Below, piece after piece: positions 13,407 through 23,541 of a stretch of 64,000 nucleotides of DNA. The DNA is taken from positions 434,001-498,000 of the forward strand of contig JBCAMK010000019.1 in NCBI GenBank assembly GCA_038503065.1. Direction: 5' to 3'. Below the pieces are notes generated by a model that was not told the origin of the DNA, did no database searches, and saw only the letters and a program-made list of their open reading frames with translations. Position numbers and translations under genes: made by a program. Position 1 is the stretch's first letter; each line of letters starts with the position of its first letter. This DNA comes from Paragyromitra xinjiangensis. Taxonomy: Eukaryota > Ascomycota > Pezizomycetes > Pezizales > Discinaceae.

Positions 13407-14770
13407 TCAAATCCTTTCCAGTAATTCAATAGTTAAAAACTCATCTTCCTCGCCACGGTCCTTCATTTCCTCTTTTCCCCCATCATACAAGACACCCCCC
13501 TTCATCAGCCAACCGCACAAACACTCTGATCCTTGTACTCTACAATGGTTGGGGTGAATTTGCAACCTAAACCACACCTTTAATGCGATATAGAAAAACT
13601 CTAACGCTCGAGGATACGCCCCATCAGCACTCGTGAACAGGTTTGCGAGGACTGCCCGAACAGGGAGTCGATATTTCTCACGGGCATTTAGAAAGGTGAG
13701 CGGTAGATCGAAGGGCTCATTGGGGATGATCATGGTTTCCGGATTAAATCGTCCAAAAGGATAGGTAGTTACCATCACGGTGGATGTCTCTGGATCAATC
13801 AACGGATTTTCAGCTATGAAACAGGTTATTATGGATGTGGGGAACAACCTCTCATAGAGTCAACCTCTGCTTGTGTCGCTAGTAATCTGAATTCATGGTA
13901 CAAATCATGAAGTGTCAACAGGAGCAAGACCTCCCGGATTGAGCCATGCGCCTCCGCGTCGAACGTGACTGTTGACATATGAGATATCACTTGATTATCG
14001 CCTTGCGGGCCACCAAAATGGAGATTGCGTAAGTCCTCGGTAATGCCACGTTTCGCACCATCTGCCACTATCCAAGAAATGAAACCCTCAAATAGGCCAT
14101 GTACCTGCATAGATCGCCAAGCAGAATCGACGTCGTGATAAATAGGATAGGATCGAATTTTATCATTGTGGCTGATAGGCCACGAACGGCCCATAAGTGG
14201 TTCGAGGTACACACCTGAAAACAGATAACCAAGGAGAATAAACCTATATGCAGCACGGTGAAAACGCTCCTGGACACGGGTATCATTAAAATCCCGTAAC
14301 ACCCAGAGATCAGTATGCGCAACACCTAACGCTGCTTGCCAGTTGCCTACAAGCACCGCTAACTTGTATATCATACGAAGTTCGCCAAGAGCGGGGTGTG
14401 CGGCGGCAAGACCCTCGCAGAAGGAGGGGGATGGGATGTTGACATATCTTCCCTGCTCAAAGTCGAAATGAGGTCCACTTTCTGACAACGTTAACAAACT
14501 AGCACGAGCAGCGCGCAAGGCATCGTCGAACGCAAGTATGGAACGTTGAGCCACGACACGAATGACGGACCTTGCGCTAGACTCCATGAGCGAACGTAGC
14601 GCATGACAGGTGGAAGCGAGGGCGGCGATTCCCCGGAGACCGTTTAAGTGTCGAAATATATTCAACTGCAGCTCTGGAGGTATAGATAGAAGAAATGGCG
14701 AGGATAACATGGAAGTTTGCGATATGGGAGCGGGAGCCACATTATGAAGTACTATCGAGGCGAGATCCAT
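13407..14770 (-). pseudogene. F-box protein, probably frameshifted
   Basis: The N-terminal part has a clear F-box, the domain that links substrate receptors to Skp1 in SCF ubiquitin ligases: SPFLLSIPPELQLNIFRHL, then IAALASTCHALRSLM (about residues 23-65 from the ATG at 14770). The rest is helical, Leu-rich sequence of a kind common in fungal F-box proteins, with no recognised substrate domain. The frame stops near 13829, but coding-like sequence continues at once in another frame to 13407 (PFDLPLTFLNAREKYRLPVR and onward). No intron of plausible length with good splice sites bridges the two: the only GT-AG pairs give about 35 or 51 nt with poor donors, and they keep a stop. A one-base loss near 13859-13861 would explain it. 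The near end of the second frame also runs into a GTGAGT donor. I call it a broken gene; a sequencing error is the alternative. The best total is about 460 residues. Confidence 0.65.
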
Positions 14771-15936
14771 CCCTAAACTCAAATCCAAGTAGCTTCGCTT
14801 TTAGTATAGGGAAAGATGCGCCGCAAAGCCCAAGTTATTCCAGGTATCTAATCAGCAGGCTGGAAGGTATTTCTAGGGCCTAGTGTCGTGACTAGGTCGT
14901 AGAGATGATGAAAATTGACTAGACTGCTCCAGTCACGAGCGGTGATTCACAGAAATGATTAATAGCGAATTGGTGTGCTGAAAGCCTGAAAGCCATATAC
15001 TCAGTATATGTGGCAACGAAGTCCTTAGATCCCCCTGCCCCTGGCAACAAGTTGATAAGGCTGAACAGATGTTAGATGCATATGAATTCTAAGGGTACGC
15101 GGTATCGTACTAATACTGATTTTAGTAGATAGTTTTGACGCCAATATACTGATGGCTCAGCTGCAAATGATGAGCGAATAATTTCCTGGAATTGATCCCC
15201 GCTTTCGTGAGCAAATAGTCCAAGATGAGGATACTCCCCCGAGCTCAGATTTCTGACAGGGAAACTGAAGACATGGTATTACTAATAAGAGGGGAGTGGT
15301 ACAAATCAATAACAGGCTCAGAACTCCTTTATAACAGACGAGATATGAATCAGATGAGGGGCTGCTGTTGATAGACAAGCAACTAATCAAACAGCTACAT
15401 ATTGACCCTAGCCCTAAGTTTCACCACAACAATAGTATAATGCATCATTAAGATCCTAGACATACACGGGTGCCAAAATTACTCAAAGACTACAACATAT
15501 TACAGACGATTTGATACTGCATAATCTCCTGTTACCACTCCATTTCCTTCGGCAATTCCTCTACCATACATAATCTTCTAGATCTTGTGCGAGGCCCTGA
15601 GACGAGCCAAAAGCGATGAACACCTTGTCTCATCTTCTCCCCGTTTACCGGTTTCGCGGGATCAATACTATCTAAATCCTCACTATGGTACATATGGCGG
15701 GTGGGGTATGCGTAAGAAATACAAATTCATGGGGTGAATAGCTCTCTAGTTGTGTCAGTCGAAAAATTAAAAATCCGACTGTGTAAGCTACACTAGCATT
15801 CTATGTAGCACCTTCAGCTGCTGCCACTTTACACAACTTTATTGTGTGAAGTTGTGACTTAGAAAAATTTAACAGATCACTCAGCGAGATACTGTTAAGA
15901 TTATATTAAAAGATACAATTTTATCAATTTGCTTGA

Positions 15937-15992
15937 TGGCCTAGCGGTTTGTACTTGCAGATTCCTATCAATTAACCAGAGGTTCAGCCCTC
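15937..15992 (+). other. tRNA-like A-box/B-box pair (tRNA relic or SINE head?)
   Basis: TGGCCTAGCGGT at 15937-15948 matches the RNA polymerase III A-box consensus, and GGTTCAGCCCTC at 15981-15992 approximates a B-box at the right distance. The flanking bases do not form an acceptor stem and the D and anticodon arms do not pair, so it is not a functional tRNA. It could be a tRNA-derived relic or a chance match. Confidence 0.25.
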
Positions 15993-16086
15993 CACCATAG
16001 TAATCTTTTTTTATTATGGTCAGTGTCACACCATGAAGGTGTGTAAAGTGTACAGTTTTCACACATATTCGATGTGAGTATTCCAT

Positions 16087-16552
16087 TATTGTCCATGATC
16101 ACAATTCTGCGTGTTTCCCAGCCAGCAACCGAATAGAACTCCAAATTGAAAATCCACCAATTCTGGATGAAAAAATTTGGAAAAAAATAGAAAAAAAATC
16201 TCTGTATCCCATTAAATTTAATCACACTCTTGAAACTACTGAAAGCCCTCCTCAGATGGCACAGATGGGAGGAATGTGTAGTTAAAAGTTTAAATTCTTG
16301 TGGTGTGCATGGTTGCAACCAAACTCTAGTTTTCGTGGTCTGTGCGCAGGCCCCTCTAAAGTTTTCCCACAGCCTTCCATGACTCTAGAAAAGGTTGATC
16401 ACATTTATAAGTGTGAATTTAGATTAATAAGTTAAGAGGTATTTTTGTAGTATTTTTTTCGATTTTTTCCCCCTAGAATTGGTGGACTTTCAATTTGGAG
16501 TTCTATTCGGTTGCTAGCTGAAAAACACGCAGAATTGTGATCATGGACAATA
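16087..16552. mobile_element. Non-autonomous DNA transposon with long terminal inverted repeats
   Basis: The left end starting TTGTCCATGATCACAATTCT (16089) recurs as a reverse complement at the right end (finishing 16550). The inverted match covers about 79 bases with only four differences and continues weakly to about 105 bases. TA dinucleotides at 16087-16088 and 16551-16552 flank the repeats, as expected for Tc1/mariner-type target duplication. The interior of about 250 bases has no coding capacity, so it would depend on a transposase elsewhere. All four differences between the arms are transitions. The family assignment rests on the TA flanks alone. Confidence 0.75.
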
Positions 16553-17651
16553 ACAGTGTGCTACCTTATGTGCCTACCATAGAACCGGTTCACACAGTTC
16601 ATCTATGTCATTGCTGTTTACGCAATGCGCTTGTACGTACCATAGTGCACCATTTTGGCAGTGGGTGGAGAGCATTTTTAATGGGTGCCAGATTTCAAGA
16701 CGAACAGTAAAATAACAAATCCCTACCGCTGCATACATTGTACTCTTAAAACAAGCCATTAGTCAAGCTCCAGCGAATGAAACTAATTTAAACCACGTTA
16801 ACCAAGGAGATCATATTAAATTCGGGACAAGAGTGCTACTATAGTCTGACTACTTTTAGTCCTCTTGACCGCTTAGCGAAAATATGAGTTTAGTGGCCAG
16901 CCGCTGGGTCCATCAGCAGCAGCTTGGCCAAAATGTCTCAAAAGTAAGATACCACATAGCCTCCAAGGCCTTCATGGGGGCCGAGCCGCGAAAAGGCTCG
17001 AGGTTGAAGGTTGGTGGTAGTGGTGGGGGAGATACATAAGCGTCAGAGCAAGCGTGCCGAATATACATGTAGTTACTAATCTAGTTAGTCGTAGGAGCGA
17101 TTCAACCTTCTCTTCACCACCACCAATCACTCGTGAATATGAACACTATTTCTGTTGGAGATACTACTGGTATCGGCTTCCTAATACAGGCTTCCCTACG
17201 TGCCTCCACTGTTTCAGTTGTTTCATAGGCTCTTGTTTATTTGACGAGATTCAGGATATGCAGAATTCTTTGAGAGACCGGTCAGCCATATTGTGGAGCT
17301 CCCCTATTGATCAGATACCTGTATATATATAGAGGCTTTCGCCTCTAGCAAAGGAAGAAATATCTACAATTTACACGAGATTATTGCTTCAATTTCGGTT
17401 GCTATCGTGTCAAAAATAAAACCGAGGGGCTCTAATTTGGTGCAGCTGATAAGTCAAGTAAACGACCCACGGGGCGCATACGCCCACGTCTCGTTCAATG
17501 TCTATGTTGCCAAGGGTCTGTTCTTTGAGCTGTATGTCCTGTAGGAATATACTGCCGCTGGTATATTCTGATAAATCGACAGTAAAGCCGAGTGACTACC
17601 CATGTACAGTACAATCGCTCTAAAAAATACCACCGGGACCGAGAATACAGA

Positions 17652-17783
17652 AGAATATTCTTATAAGGGTGATCTAACCCAATAGAGAAGGTTTACAGGG
17701 AAGACTTTACCAAATACGGGCTAGGGAGGTATTTTCGGGGGGTGCTCCGCTAAGAATATTCTTATAAATAATATTCTTATAAG
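17652..17783. repeat. Three copies of GAATATTCTTATAA
   Basis: The AT-rich 14-mer (third copy AATATTCTTATAA) occurs near 17654, 17754 and 17770, the last two only 16 bases apart. Each contains the palindrome GAATATTC or its AATATT core. Function unknown; it may be a protein-binding site cluster or a decayed tandem repeat. Confidence 0.55.
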
Positions 17784-18131
17784 GCAAGTGTGCTGTACAT
17801 GGAAATACAATTCAGCACCATAAATCATCGTCTATGGTCGAAACCACAGCAAAAAGGGCCAAAATCCTCGATTTTCAATTTACACAATATATCCCTAATA
17901 GCCATGCATTGATTACGGTGAAACTCTCCAGGGGAGGATTGAACCGCATAAAACCCCTACAAGCTTGGATTAGGAAATAACAATTGTGGCATGGCTTCTA
18001 GGGCAATTTACAAGGTGAATTACTTGAGTTATATGGAAAAATACATCATATGCGACACTTTCATCCTTGGGAAACACGGAGGGCACTAACAAAATCGAAA
18101 GAAAAAAACCAGATGCAATACCAAGGCATTA

Positions 18132-18586
18132 CTAAATAGCACTAAATTGAATACCACTAATCCGATCCTCAATCATGTTATTTAGTTGGTGCTTCTCCCT
18201 AGCGTTGTGCGTTTCGATGACATTAGCAAAAGACACATCGCGAGACGCAAACAACGTCACAAATTGAATAGGGTCAACGGTCCCAATCTCATCCTCGCCG
18301 GGGTCGCTTCTGTCATCGGTCAGAGGTCCCACGAAATCTTGGTTCTGTCGTTCTCGCTGCCGTTAGGGGCGATAGCGTCTTTAGTAATCGTCACACGCTT
18401 CGGAGCCAGCTGCTTCGTTGGAAGAATGACGACTGGTCTCATCTGTCGTAGGGCTTGGTGGTGGGTCAGTGGGGCCGACGCCACTCTCGATCCTCTCAAG
18501 TTTCCCGTGGTATCTCGAAAATCTAGTAGCCTCGGATCCAGAGAGGCACACAGGCGGGGAATGGTTTTTCCACTACATTTCGTCAA
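18132..18586 (-). pseudogene. Broken uncharacterised coding relic
   Basis: On the minus strand an open frame from about 18586 to 18320 (with IPRLCASLDPRLLDFRDTTG and QMRPVVILPTKQLAPKRVTI) ends just where a second frame begins (GPLTDDRSDPGEDEIGTVDP, then LFASRDVSFANVIETHNARE) and runs to 18132. The switch falls at a GGG run near 18330, which suggests a one-base loss. Composition and acidic/basic spacing look protein-like, and the opposite-strand frame over the same stretch looks like a shadow. I recognise no family. It might be the 3' part of a gene whose 5' part has decayed. Confidence 0.35.
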
Positions 18587-19019
18587 TTATCATTTCAAGA
18601 AAAGCAGGAAGAGTATAAGTACAGTTTGCGTATGCTTGAGGTGCATACTCCGTGCGTGTAGAAGTATCCAGGAAGCCCTTCGACCGACGAAGGAGGGCAC
18701 TCGGAGTGGTTGGCTGAATCCCTCCAGAGTCGGAGGGGCGGATTCTTCACACGACACCGGCACGTGTCTGCCTACATAGCCCTTAACCTGACCGAAAAAA
18801 AACATCAACTCCCGAGAACCTAGAATTGTAAACCGCAAACAACTAGAAAAAGCAAATCAGCCCCACTATCAACGTATCATGTTCTATTTGAGATCCGTCT
18901 CTGCTGCGAAATCCGGCTGAAAATAGCTAACAACATCAGTTGCAGCAGCTATGCGACCACTCACAACTAAGAGGTCATAAATCAGACTGCATTCAATCTA
19001 GAGAAATAAGTCTTTTGTC

Positions 19020-19843
19020 TTTTCACCTCCTCCCTTCCTCCTACCACTGCTCTTATCGTCATCGTATTCCCCAGCCATGATGCCACCGTTTTCATCATAC
19101 TACTCGCTTTCGCTATCCCCAGCGTCGACGTCCGTCTCCGGCTGCTCCAGAATATCTGCAGGCTCCTACTTCGAGAATAACCACTTCAGATAATAAGTGC
19201 TAAACAACACTAACCCACCATAAGTGACCCCGACCGAAGCAAAGCACAGTCACGACCTCTTCCGCACTCTTTGGGCCTTTAATCGTCCCATCTTTCTTCT
19301 TGTCAATTCAAAGTCATACCCTCATCCCTTAATCTCTCATAAATCAGTACTACCATTTTCCCTTCCTGTTGCGCCACAATATTTCCTTGATGAATTTCAA
19401 TCTTTTCTTCAATACGGCTTTTACACTCGATACTGCAAACCCATGGGACGATTTCAAGCCATTCACCTCTTGAACTCCGGTGCCGCGCAACGAGATCTCA
19501 ATCCCAAGAAACGAAGCCTGTATAAGTGGTGGTATACATACGGTTCTAGCGTTTTAATACCATGGAGGCTTTCGATAATCATGGGGGGTGTTCAAGGACC
19601 CAAGAAATATGGCTGAAGAAACCATAGATTAAGGTTGTGTTCATCAACTCGTACAGTAGCAGGGCCAGCGAAAAGTCCATCCGCGTACGTCGGGAGCTCC
19701 CAATGAAGCGTTTCAGGTAGTGGATCGGGGATAGGGAACGGAATTTGGTGCCTGAAAATTTGAATGACTCTTGCTACCGAGAGATAGGAATTTATCCACG
19801 TGCTCACCGAAACGGAAAGGGAGTCATCTAGAGTGTAGGACAA
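19020..19843 (-). pseudogene. Decayed gene relic with acidic C-terminal tail
   Basis: Reading the minus strand, coding-like blocks appear in several frames: a block at 19843-19592 (PTYADGLFAGPATVRVDEHN), a block near 19540-19370 (SFLGIEISLRGTGVQEVNGL), then a hydrophobic block near 19215-19165 (VTYGGLVLFSTYYLKWLFSK), and a tail near 19160-19020 (ILEQPETDVDAGDSESE, then YDENGGIMAGEYDDDK). In-frame stops interrupt the blocks (TAG after LFSK and after SESE) and there are frame changes between them. The hydrophobic segment could be a membrane span. I do not recognise the family. The calls rest on the protein-like character of the blocks only. Confidence 0.35.
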
Positions 19844-20471
19844 TAGTTAAAGATCTGAGCTGGGGTGCTGCCATGATACTGGCGAGAGATCATGGTTTGA
19901 ACTATCCAGTACTGGGAGGGAAAATAAACGGGATAAACTAGAGAGATTAAAGGCAAGTGTGGTGTTTGATGGTGGGGCAGGATGCTTGGAGTATAGTGAG
20001 GGACATAGTACAGCCGCTCCTAGGCTTTAGCGAAAAGTAACCTGAATTTTGGGTGTAGGGTAACGTCAAAGCACCAGTTTCGTCTTGATTCCGTCGGAAC
20101 ATAGAATGTAATGCATATGCTCGCCTCGTGGCCCAACGCAAGCCTTACCAAAGCTTGAATTAACAACAGTGACCAAGACACTCTATACTGACAACACTAA
20201 ATGATGACTACAACGACATTAACAGATAGAAGTAAGGGTTTCAACCAACTGAAACAAAGCCAAGGTTGATACAGCCAAGATTGATGACAAACATGAAGTA
20301 ATTGTATGATTAAGCCCGAGTGGCTACATGTACCCATCATGTACATCGAGTCCTACCACAATAAATACGCTTTAATCAAAACCCTAAGGCAATCATGGCC
20401 AAAAGCAAGCTAAGCAACTAGTTTTTGGACGTTCTAGTTCGCTATCCCATCCATTACGGGATGATATGCTC

Positions 20472-21240
20472 TCATTTCCCCCTTATACTCTTTTTCCCAA
20501 CTGGCACTTTCTCCACTGGCAGCTTCACGATTCGCTCCCTCTTCCCCAATGGCAGAGTTGGTGCCGACCCAAGCACGCTGCGCACCAAATTAGTCAACTC
20601 CTCCCCAGTTTCAGAGATGACGGCCTCAGAACGATCGATGATAAAACCGTCAGTGAGCGGAAGTAGAGGATCTCGAAAAAATTCCAAACGTCCAGCCGAT
20701 ATCTGCGCAGCAAGTAGGTCCACACGTGTCCCTGCATTGTTTGGGAAAAGGAGATAAGTCTACAATAAGTCAGGGTTAGGGCTGTAAACGATGGAAGCAC
20801 ATTACTTTGTATATGGTTTGGGGAGGAAGCATCTTCTCCTGCATTTGAGCCATGGCGAGCAGAACAGAAACGTCGAATGGATCTACACCCTCAGCGTTCC
20901 CCTGGCTAGAAACTGGGGTAAGCGCGAGCCTAAGGCTGGGAACTGCGGCGTACAGATAATTGGAGCATAGGGAGTTCCGTTATGTATACGGGTGGTGCAA
21001 GACATATTTTACACCATAGAAAGTGTTAAGAGACACCCCTCAACTCAAGCAACAAAGGCACTACCCATGCCATCGGATTGCTATCGCTTTCCCTATCCAA
21101 GAAGTAGATCTGGATTCTTATGCAAGTAGGAAACTTTCCAGAGTGGCGACCGATATCTTTGCTACCCAAAAGATCTTCCCTCCAAATACCAACTAATAAT
21201 AACCCGTCCCATTGGATGGTTTTAGTGGGCAGATCTATTT
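20472..21240 (-). CDS. Uncharacterised fungal protein, three 3' exons (5' end not found)
   Basis: Three exons join cleanly: 21037-21240, 20806-20942 and 20472-20759. The introns are 94 nt (donor GTGTCT, acceptor CAG) and 46 nt (donor GTAATG, branch-like CTGACTT, acceptor TAG), and both keep phase. The joined product has 208 residues with segments IQIYFLDRESDSNPMAWVVP, GVDPFDVSVLLAMAQMQEKM, TYLLFPNNAGTRVDLLAAQI and GRLEFFRDPLLPLTDGFIID. The sequence flows across both joins, which supports them. Exon 1 here is preceded by a good acceptor (CTTTTGCAG), so at least one more 5' exon should exist, but I cannot find it. A 213-bp inverted-repeat element lies 53 bases upstream of this exon and may have interrupted the gene. 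No catalytic motif or known domain is visible. The 3' end (TGA at 20472) looks genuine. It could be a truncated copy. Confidence 0.6.
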
Positions 21241-21293
21241 CTGCAAAAGGGAAAGCAATAGCAATCCGGCGACATGAGATCTCTCAGAGATTC

Positions 21294-21506
21294 TACCGTT
21301 GTATTTAGCGAGTAAGCCCATGGGCTTAAAGTAGAGTGGTGAGAAAGAAGGCGTGAGAACAAGCCAATTAGAACCTCAGGATTGGGGTTACTGCCAGCAC
21401 TTTCCTGTTTCAACGAAGTCAATGCTATTTGATTGGCTCTCTCCGCCGCCCTCTCTTTCACCACTTTACTGTAAGCCCATGGGCTTACCCGCCAAATACA
21501 ACGGTA
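21294..21506. mobile_element. MITE-like element, TACCGT family, copy 1
   Basis: Left end TACCGTTGTATTTAGCG (21294) and right end, read on the minus strand from 21506, TACCGTTGTATTTGGCG form inverted repeats of about 50 bases. Each arm includes the perfect 16-bp palindrome TAAGCCCATGGGCTTA, so each arm can fold on itself as well as pair with the other. A TA lies at each end, consistent with TA target duplication. There is no coding capacity. It sits between the first recognisable exon of the uncharacterised 20.5-21.2 kb gene and whatever precedes it. Confidence 0.75.
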
Positions 21507-23541
21507 TTCTAGAATTTACTCAAGTCTCTAGATACATAACGGATATTTATACCCGAGTATTCTCGCTTAGTCATCTCATCCCGTGACAGAAAGCCCATTA
21601 TATAGGTTTCAGCAATTCAAAACAGAACCAGAATAATCTGTCCGACATTACAAGATTGAAAATCGAGAGGGAGCTCGAAAATAGGAAGGTACAATAATTA
21701 CTCATAAAATGAGACAGAAAAAATTAGAGATCAAAGAAAAGCCACGACAAATCAATAAAGATCTAAAGTCACTCATTCATCACCCCCTCGCTAACAGCCA
21801 GGGAAGCAAAGAAAAAATCGCGTCAACCAGAGACAGTGCAATACCGGTGACACAGTGAGGCCGAGGACGTGCAAGCACGGAGCCCCAGCCTCGATGTACA
21901 AAAATAAGTATAATCAATAAATGGTTCCATAGAACCGTTTCAGAGATTAAACTGAAAAGAACAGATACTACACTTGATCTAAGCCTGTATAGATGAAAAA
22001 AAACAATTAGCGAAGAGTAAAGTAAAAGCACTGAGGAGAGGTGTTCTTACCAATTGGCAAAGAGAGCTACTGAGAGAAGAGGGGGCGGGGTGGGAGGGGT
22101 ATATATACTGCTGGATTTTTGGCGCCAAGGAAAGTTTGCCGACCTGCCGCCGCTAGCAATTGGCCGACTGCCAAGCACCCTAGATTGCTTAGCGTCAAAG
22201 GTGCCAAGCTAGCGATTTGGCCGACTACCAACCACCCTCTTTTGGGTGGTTTCGTGCGACCAGCTGCACCTGCTATCTCGCTCGTACCAGATCCTTTAGG
22301 TGATCACGAGGTAATCCCGATACAGAACAAGAGATACCCATTTCGGTTCATACTCCTAAGTATTTAATACGCTTGGGTTCGCTATCCAGAAAGACTAGAT
22401 TTTTGAAATCACAAATTATCTCTCTAACAAATGCATGTACCGTATTATCTCGAGGATAGGAAACTGGCCTGGACTGGGCACTTCTAAATCGGCCCTCCAA
22501 AAGGCTCGGGGAAATGTCAAAAGTGACTGCTGAGCATCAGAAATCGTCGCCCAGCCGATAATTTACTTCCCTGATAGAGTAATTTTAATTAAAGTATCTC
22601 AGCCTAGCTGACATGTAGTCCAGGTCAGTTTCCTATTCCCGAGATAATACGGTAGTTGATTAAACATGTATAAGCACGCTAACCCTAACACGGCGGACTA
22701 CTACTACATTATCGCGCTAAAAATTTAAACTCCGTGAATTCATTATCTCTAGGTTTTGTATCAACAAACTTCCTATACACACACCTAAATTCTCCCAGCC
22801 TTGAAGTAAGGCGTCTCAAATTCACCGAGTTTGACTTAACACGTAGGGTTGGAAAGGGGAGATGTAAAACAAAGGAACCAGACCACTAGCCCACAAATCC
22901 CCGCTCACGGTAAAGCTAACCAAATGGTCCAAGATTTATCCAGTCTTGTGCTCACAGGTGTTGAAGTTATTGTTAAGTCGTCTTTCTCCCTTTCCCTACC
23001 TTCTGCTTTAGCAACATAAATACACAAGAAAATTAACGCTGTTCTGGTGCAACTTAAGCATGACCTTACCTTACACTTATGTTGTTAGAGCTAGTTTAGA
23101 ACAGTTTCAGTAACCGCATAAGGCGGAAACCCCCACCAATACCAAGGTACCCTACCTCTTTTAGCCTTGCTGGAATGTTCAAAGCGGTCCATATATCCAT
23201 ACTACCCAAAAAATCACCAATACTTACGGTGACATTAGGCCTAGTGTATATCTTCCCTAAATCAGAATCTACTAAAGATATTAAAGACCAACGCTACTCC
23301 CACAAATTACCCAATGATAGCTGGCGTTATCGAGCGAGTGATATTGCATGAAGTTAGTCCGTGTTTCCGTACGCCGGGTAACAAGGCCACTGCCTCACAA
23401 AACTGGTCACATTCCCTTACGCAACTCTCGTAATATTACTTTACAAGGCTAGACATCTCTCTCTTTATCATCGACGGCTTATTATCGTCAGTTTGTTCTC
23501 CTAGAAGCTATACTTATTCACTTTCAGCTAGCACAGCTACT
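21507..23541. other. Intergenic region with one MITE
   Basis: Apart from the element at 22438-22654, I see no recognisable gene. The stretch 22100-22260 has a repeated GCCGACTGCCAA / GCCGACTACCAA phrase. The last 150 bases before 23542 are pyrimidine-rich and probably carry the promoter and leader of the F-box/ankyrin gene. Confidence 0.55.
22438..22654. mobile_element. MITE-like element, TACCGT family, copy 2
   Basis: Left end TACCGTATTATCTCGAGGAT (22438) is matched on the minus strand from 22654 by TACCGTATTATCTCGGGAAT, and both continue through AGGAAACTG-CCTGGACT. The inverted repeats are about 40 bases. Total length is 217 bp, almost the same as the element at 21294, with the same TACCGT terminus and TA flanks. 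No coding capacity. Confidence 0.75.

Larger units (their letters stand above)
14771..18131. other. Intergenic region with repeats, no recognisable gene
   Basis: Non-coding sequence holding a 466-bp inverted-repeat element (16087-16552) and a three-copy AT-rich repeat (17652-17783). A possible RNA polymerase III A/B-box pair lies at 15937-15992. Several small hairpins occur (for example GCCATATACT/AGTATATGTGGC near 14993-15015, and CACACC/GGTGTG near 16027-16043). No protein family was recognised in any frame. Confidence 0.55.

Noticed and set aside
18186..18779. 197-codon plus-strand open frame
   Set aside because: It overlaps the more protein-like minus-strand relic in the opposite direction. 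Its residue make-up (many Arg, Cys, Trp, Ser) is typical of an antisense shadow.
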